Both the position numbers and the translations under genes were made by a program. A stretch of 64,000 bases of DNA from Acanthaster planci (lineage: Eukaryota; Echinodermata; Asteroidea; Valvatida; Acanthasteridae), in NCBI RefSeq assembly GCF_001949145.1, contig NW_019091618.1, forward strand, positions 127,317 through 191,316. Reading direction: 5' to 3'. The notes under the pieces are model-generated. The model saw nothing but the letters and a program-made list of their open reading frames with translations, was not told the DNA's origin and did not search any database. Below are positions 62,001 to 64,000 of the stretch, in pieces. The first letter of the stretch is position 1; every line of letters starts with the position of its first letter.

Positions 62001-63502
62001 CTGAGTACCTCTGTTTTCATCTATGTCTGGCCGGCAGATTACAGCAGATGTTGGACTAGGACCTACAAAATGGGTCTGATGAGATGGATCTGATATGCTT
62101 GGATGCTGCGTTACAATGGAAGAAGTTGGGAAGACATCAGGTGCAGGAATGCAATCCATGACTGCAGGTTGCATTTGGTCACATGATGAAACACCCGCAA
62201 TGAATTCCATAGTCTTTGTGTGATCAACGGTAGGACTGTGATCACAAATCTTGGCACTATTAGCACTATCCTGCCTTCCTGGTGGGACGTTAACAGTGTC
62301 ATCTACAGGACTATGGCCACTAAGTGCTCTTTGGGCATTGCAATCCTTGGTGTTGCACCCATCTAATGGTGTTACATTGGAAGATTCTGTCCTGTATTCC
62401 TCAGTATTTGTTTGCATTGATATATACTCATAAAAGATGGCTTCTTGACTACATGGTAAAGCATGTTGAATCTCTGCCAAGTCAGCAGTCTCATGCATGC
62501 ATCGATGTGCAATTGCTTGCTCCAAACTACACTTCATATAGGCATCTCGTACTTGGTGCACTTGAAGGATGCTACTAGCAGATTTTCCCATTATGGACCT
62601 ACGGATGTAAAAAAACTGGCAAAAGTTGATCGATTTCATGTCTGTGCACTGGTATTTTTTATTGGCAATGTCATCAAAGTAACCTACATCAAGATAAAAC
62701 CATATTTTAATGTTTGTCAAAATCACAGGTGGTTAGATGTAAAGAAATGCGATCTCCATGACATGGCTTGGTTAGATGTACATTTGGAGCCAAGAGCACC
62801 TTGTAAGAAAATGTTATTGCTCAATTAAAGGTAATCACAACTAATGCAGATACTCACATGTCCTATTTTGACAGGTTTATCAATAGTCTTTCATTTCAAC
62901 AACTGACGTTTTTCAGAGAGTTGTCATGTAGTTGTCCATGTTTTTCAAAGGCATGGGAAATAATCCTTGTTCCAGAGTTTTCTTTGTTAAATCTTGCTCA
63001 AAATATTTTATATTACCATCAAGTCACTGTCATACTGTTACGTTACACTTATGAAATAACAGGACGAAACTAAAAAATGGCTGCACTGTCAAAATTGCAG
63101 CTCCAGCCCGGGAATTCCCATGAGACTTAAAGAATGTCATGACCACGGATGATTACCTTAAAAGGGCGCAAGAAGTCAACATGATAGAGATAATTCAACA
63201 AACAAGAAAAGGGAAACAAACCTAAAACCTACAAACCTGACATTAGTTGATGAAACCCCAAAGCCCAGTTTAAGGTTGGACTGACATTTCAATAATGGTC
63301 AATGTCAGTGGAAACATTTCAAAGATGGTCAATAACTTACGCAGTATGCTGTTGATATGTTGTTCGTAGTTTATCCTGGACATGCAACTGTGACAGACAC
63401 ATTCGTTCCAATGGAGTCCTTGCAGAGGGTATAGACACAGGCTTCATGACAGCTTCATGATCAAGTACATGCAACCACGTCAAAGTACCCAACACAGTGC
63501 AC
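52969..63502 (-). CDS. LRRIQ1: LRRIQ1-like leucine-rich repeat and IQ-motif protein, C-terminal part (11 exons)
   Basis: Eleven minus-strand exons (63502-63341, 62598-61981, 61564-61465, 60454-60320, 59529-59222, 58037-57946, 56367-56269, 55894-55819, 55031-54908, 53943-53850, 53066-52969) join in phase through GT-AG introns. They give about 634 codons ending in TGA. Order of features: a leucine-rich repeat-like end (VLGTLTWLHVLDHEAV); a long Ser/Thr-rich linker; two IQ motifs (AATVIQARWKGYLVRRN and IQALWRGFKVRK) that should bind calmodulin; an acidic patch (DSEDEDE); a Pro-rich linker; a basic helical block (WGFKDSTTAELMMKRAKK); and a basic tail with GRVQLM. This plan fits LRRIQ1, found in ciliated and sperm cells; the name rests on remembered similarity. 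CEP97/LRRIQ2 is less likely. The N-terminus lies beyond the window. Confidence 0.75.
53850..53943 (-). CDS. LRRIQ1: LRRIQ1-like exon (Ser-rich)
   Basis: Acceptor GTATTATCAG, donor CATT/GTAAGT. ASPLLELQSIDGASSVSSTS, then a basic Ser-rich stretch. Confidence 0.7.
53974..54292. mobile_element. 319-bp inverted-repeat element carrying a tRNA-like sequence
   Basis: The arms 54002-54043 and 54228-54269 are reverse complements at 40 of 42 positions (GTGTATTTTAACACTSTATA, then TGCCCCCAAAGGC). The match continues more loosely outward (TTAATTTTGGA/TCCAAAATTAA) to about 53974 and 54292. TTACAT on both sides (53967-53972, 54294-54299) may be a target duplication. Just inside the left arm is a small hairpin (GCTTGTG/CACAAGC), then a tRNA-like sequence on the minus strand. 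It lies wholly in an intron of the LRRIQ1-like gene. It has no transposase and must be moved by another element's enzyme. Confidence 0.8.
54064..54136 (-). tRNA. tRNA-Thr(AGT)-like sequence, probably a pseudogene or tRNA-derived module
   Basis: The 73 bases fold as a tRNA. The acceptor stem pairs AGCTCGG with CTGAGTA (six of seven, with two G-U). The D stem is GTC/GAC. Box A TAGTCGAGTGG and box B GGTTCGAGTCC are intact, and the T stem GTGGG/CCCAC is perfect. The anticodon stem CTGC/GCAG encloses an 8-base loop ACTAGTCA, one base too long; with T33 in place the anticodon reads AGT (Thr). Internal promoter boxes could still direct Pol III, but the loop and terminal A-A mismatch argue against a working tRNA. 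Confidence 0.6.
54908..55031 (-). CDS. LRRIQ1: LRRIQ1-like exon
   Basis: Acceptor ATTTCAATACAG, donor ATG/GTATGT. Reads EWVHSHTGV to GRVQLM; the GRVQL block recalls the LRRIQ1 C-terminus. Confidence 0.75.
55819..55894 (-). CDS. LRRIQ1: LRRIQ1-like exon (charged helix)
   Basis: Acceptor GAACTATGCAG, donor TTGGA/GTGAGT. REQEIQNTMAAQRKEKEHKD is a strongly charged, probably helical segment. Confidence 0.75.
56269..56367 (-). CDS. LRRIQ1: LRRIQ1-like exon (after the gap)
   Basis: Acceptor TTATGGTACAG, donor CAAG/GTATCT. Encodes PLQRYQHMKKVHDSTRVV and a basic stretch, first codon completed by the preceding exon. Confidence 0.75.
56916..57826. other. Assembly gap, 911 N
   Basis: Undetermined bases in an intron of the LRRIQ1-like gene. 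The flanking exons join in phase without it, so no exon is required here, though a phase-neutral one cannot be excluded. Frames spanning the gap are artefacts. Confidence 0.99.
57946..58037 (-). CDS. LRRIQ1: LRRIQ1-like exon (basic helical block)
   Basis: Acceptor CTGTTTGAAG, donor CTTG/GTAAGT. GFKDSTTAELMMKRAKKLSK is the best conserved-looking C-terminal block. Just upstream of the large assembly gap, but the phase matches the next exon directly. Confidence 0.8.
58736..59165 (+). repeat. Interspersed repeat, copy 2 (copy 1 at 32937-33400)
   Basis: Same block order as copy 1: GGAACAAAAG, GATAATCC, AAACAGTATACCA, TTTTGGG, GGGGACAAAG, CTCACAATTCTGGGC, CAGTCATTTGTGTGGGTGT. It sits in an intron of the LRRIQ1-like gene, opposite in direction to the gene. 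Confidence 0.6.
59222..59529 (-). CDS. LRRIQ1: LRRIQ1-like exon (Pro/Ser-rich linker)
   Basis: Acceptor TGTCTGTACAG, donor GAATG/GTAAGA. About 102 codons rich in P, S, T, Q and H, probably disordered. Ends QEW with the Trp codon split across the intron. Confidence 0.8.
60320..60454 (-). CDS. LRRIQ1: LRRIQ1-like exon (second IQ motif and acidic patch)
   Basis: Acceptor GGTATGCACAG, donor CAG/GTGAGG; exactly 45 codons. ALWRGFKVRK completes an IQ motif begun by RIQ at the end of the previous exon. Then comes YHDSEDEDEAMFYDEVDPAA. Confidence 0.85.
60993..61448. mobile_element. hAT-type non-autonomous DNA transposon, 456 bp
   Basis: The left end is CAGTGATAGAGGTCTCGAGA. The right end, read on the other strand, is CAGTGTTGTAGTCGAGACC. 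Both start with the hAT-like CAGTG and continue with similar GTCTCGAG words. Subterminal regions are filled with GGTCTCG/GGTCTTG repeats. Flanking GTAAGCAT (60985-60992) and GTAGGCAT (61449-61456) are an 8-bp target duplication with one change, as expected for hAT. There is no transposase. It is inserted in an intron of the LRRIQ1-like gene. Confidence 0.8.
61465..61564 (-). CDS. LRRIQ1: LRRIQ1-like exon (first IQ motif)
   Basis: Acceptor TGTACATTAG, donor CAG/GTAATA. Encodes HAATVIQARWKGYLVRRN, a classical IQ motif. A hAT-type element lies just beyond its donor. Confidence 0.85.
61981..62598 (-). CDS. LRRIQ1: LRRIQ1-like exon (long Ser/Thr-rich linker)
   Basis: Acceptor ACATCCGTAG, donor AACAG/GTGAGC; 618 bp. 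Begins SIMGKSASSILQVHQ and is helical and charged at first, then low in predicted structure. The open frame continues past the acceptor into intron, so the ATG at 62726 is not a start. Confidence 0.8.
63341..63502 (-). CDS. LRRIQ1: LRRIQ1-like exon (LRR end)
   Basis: Acceptor CTGTGACAG, donor GC/GTAAGT. Leucine-spaced segment VLGTLTWLHVLDHE resembles the closing repeat of an LRR domain. Enters and leaves in phase 2. Confidence 0.75.
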
Positions 63503-64000
63503 CTGTCACAGAAACAAAGGTTTGTAGTCTTTCATAGGATAGGAAATTATGATACAGTGGGCAATTTCTTCACGTGACTAACATGAATACCACCACATAC
63601 ATGTACCTCAGTAACTATGTAATGGTGTGTGCTGCATTATGCTGAAGTGATGCACTTAACCTTTTGAGAGAAGCATTTGATGCTTACATTGTTCCAAGAT
63701 TGCAAGCAAGGCCTGTAATTGAATGTGAACTCCTGCCCTCTGATGGTAAGGGAAGCATCCTACATGTACTTGGCTGAAAGTCTCTCAGCTTGTTTATTAT
63801 TACTGAGAATTCTCCTATCAGACATGAGATTGAGAAGTTGCAAGCTGTATTTCAAGAGCACACATGCCTTGAATAGAAACCTTGAATAGAAACCCTCACA
63901 CATGCATCATATATATGTGACCAGCTCCACAAAAATGGTATTATGGGACATTTTTTCAAAATGAGTTACATACATATTTGCTTTAATCTGGTGTAGGTTT
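63503..64000 (-). other. Intron of the LRRIQ1-like gene, cut by the window edge
   Basis: No further minus-strand exon could be recognised between the most upstream exon found and the right edge, so the next exon should lie beyond 64000. Confidence 0.5.
63646..63876 (+). pseudogene. Coding-like fragment with one internal stop
   Basis: The + strand frame is open from 63646 to a TGA at 63775-63777 and again to a TAG at 63874-63876. Both halves have coding-like composition (FDAYIVPRLQARPVIECELL; then RHEIEKLQAVFQEHTCL). It lies in an intron of the LRRIQ1-like gene on the opposite strand. No family is recognised. It may be a fragment of a transposon or retrocopied gene, or chance. Confidence 0.25.

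Noticed and set aside
62599-62726. N-terminal extension and ATG of the 249-codon minus-strand frame
   Set aside because: A clean acceptor (ACATCCGTAG) at 62599-62600 and exact phase with the upstream exon show the exon starts at 62598; the rest is intron.
1-64000. A multi-gene novel system or operon-like cluster
   Set aside because: Only two multi-exon host genes are supported, convergent and functionally unrelated; everything else is repeats or non-coding DNA.

Overview
This is a eukaryotic, intron-rich, AT-rich window with sparse coding sequence and many interspersed repeats. Most long reading frames in it are chance or repeat-derived. Frequent TACATGTA/TGTACA words, recurrent TAGGCCTA and ACCGGTA words, and a long-terminal-repeat minisatellite transposon point to a marine deuterostome. 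An echinoderm (sea urchin or sea star) is my best guess, but no gene in the window fixes the taxon. There are two assembly gaps (25554-25620 and 56916-57826).

Layout. Positions 1-9100 hold decayed mobile DNA: a Ty3/gypsy remnant, an A-rich tract, a GC-richer insertion with two divergent broken reading frames of virus-like type, and the 3' end of a LINE-like reverse-transcriptase ORF. Positions 9100-36400 are mostly non-coding. They contain one plausible first coding exon (9996-10096), a clean 22-bp minisatellite, several hairpins, and DNA transposons with readable ends: a 922-bp element with an 8-10 bp target duplication, a 1248-bp foldback/TU-like element with a 9-bp duplication, and a tRNA-derived SINE.

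Two real protein genes can be assembled exon by exon with matching splice phases. On the + strand, 36476-46035 (6 coding exons, 207 aa) is an orthologue of TP53I11 (tumour protein p53-inducible protein 11), a small four-helix membrane protein. On the - strand, running off the right edge, 63502 down to 52969 (11 coding exons, about 634 codons, C-terminal part) is an LRR/IQ-motif protein most like LRRIQ1. The two genes converge on a roughly 7-kb intergenic stretch with no gene I can see.

The introns of the LRRIQ1-like gene carry a 319-bp inverted-repeat element enclosing a tRNA-Thr(AGT)-like sequence. They also carry a 456-bp hAT-type element that landed just beyond a splice donor. I found no operon, CRISPR array or gene cluster that would make a new multi-gene system. 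The most unusual items are the tRNA-carrying inverted-repeat element, the foldback element, the hAT insertion next to a splice site and the unidentified divergent ORF pair.
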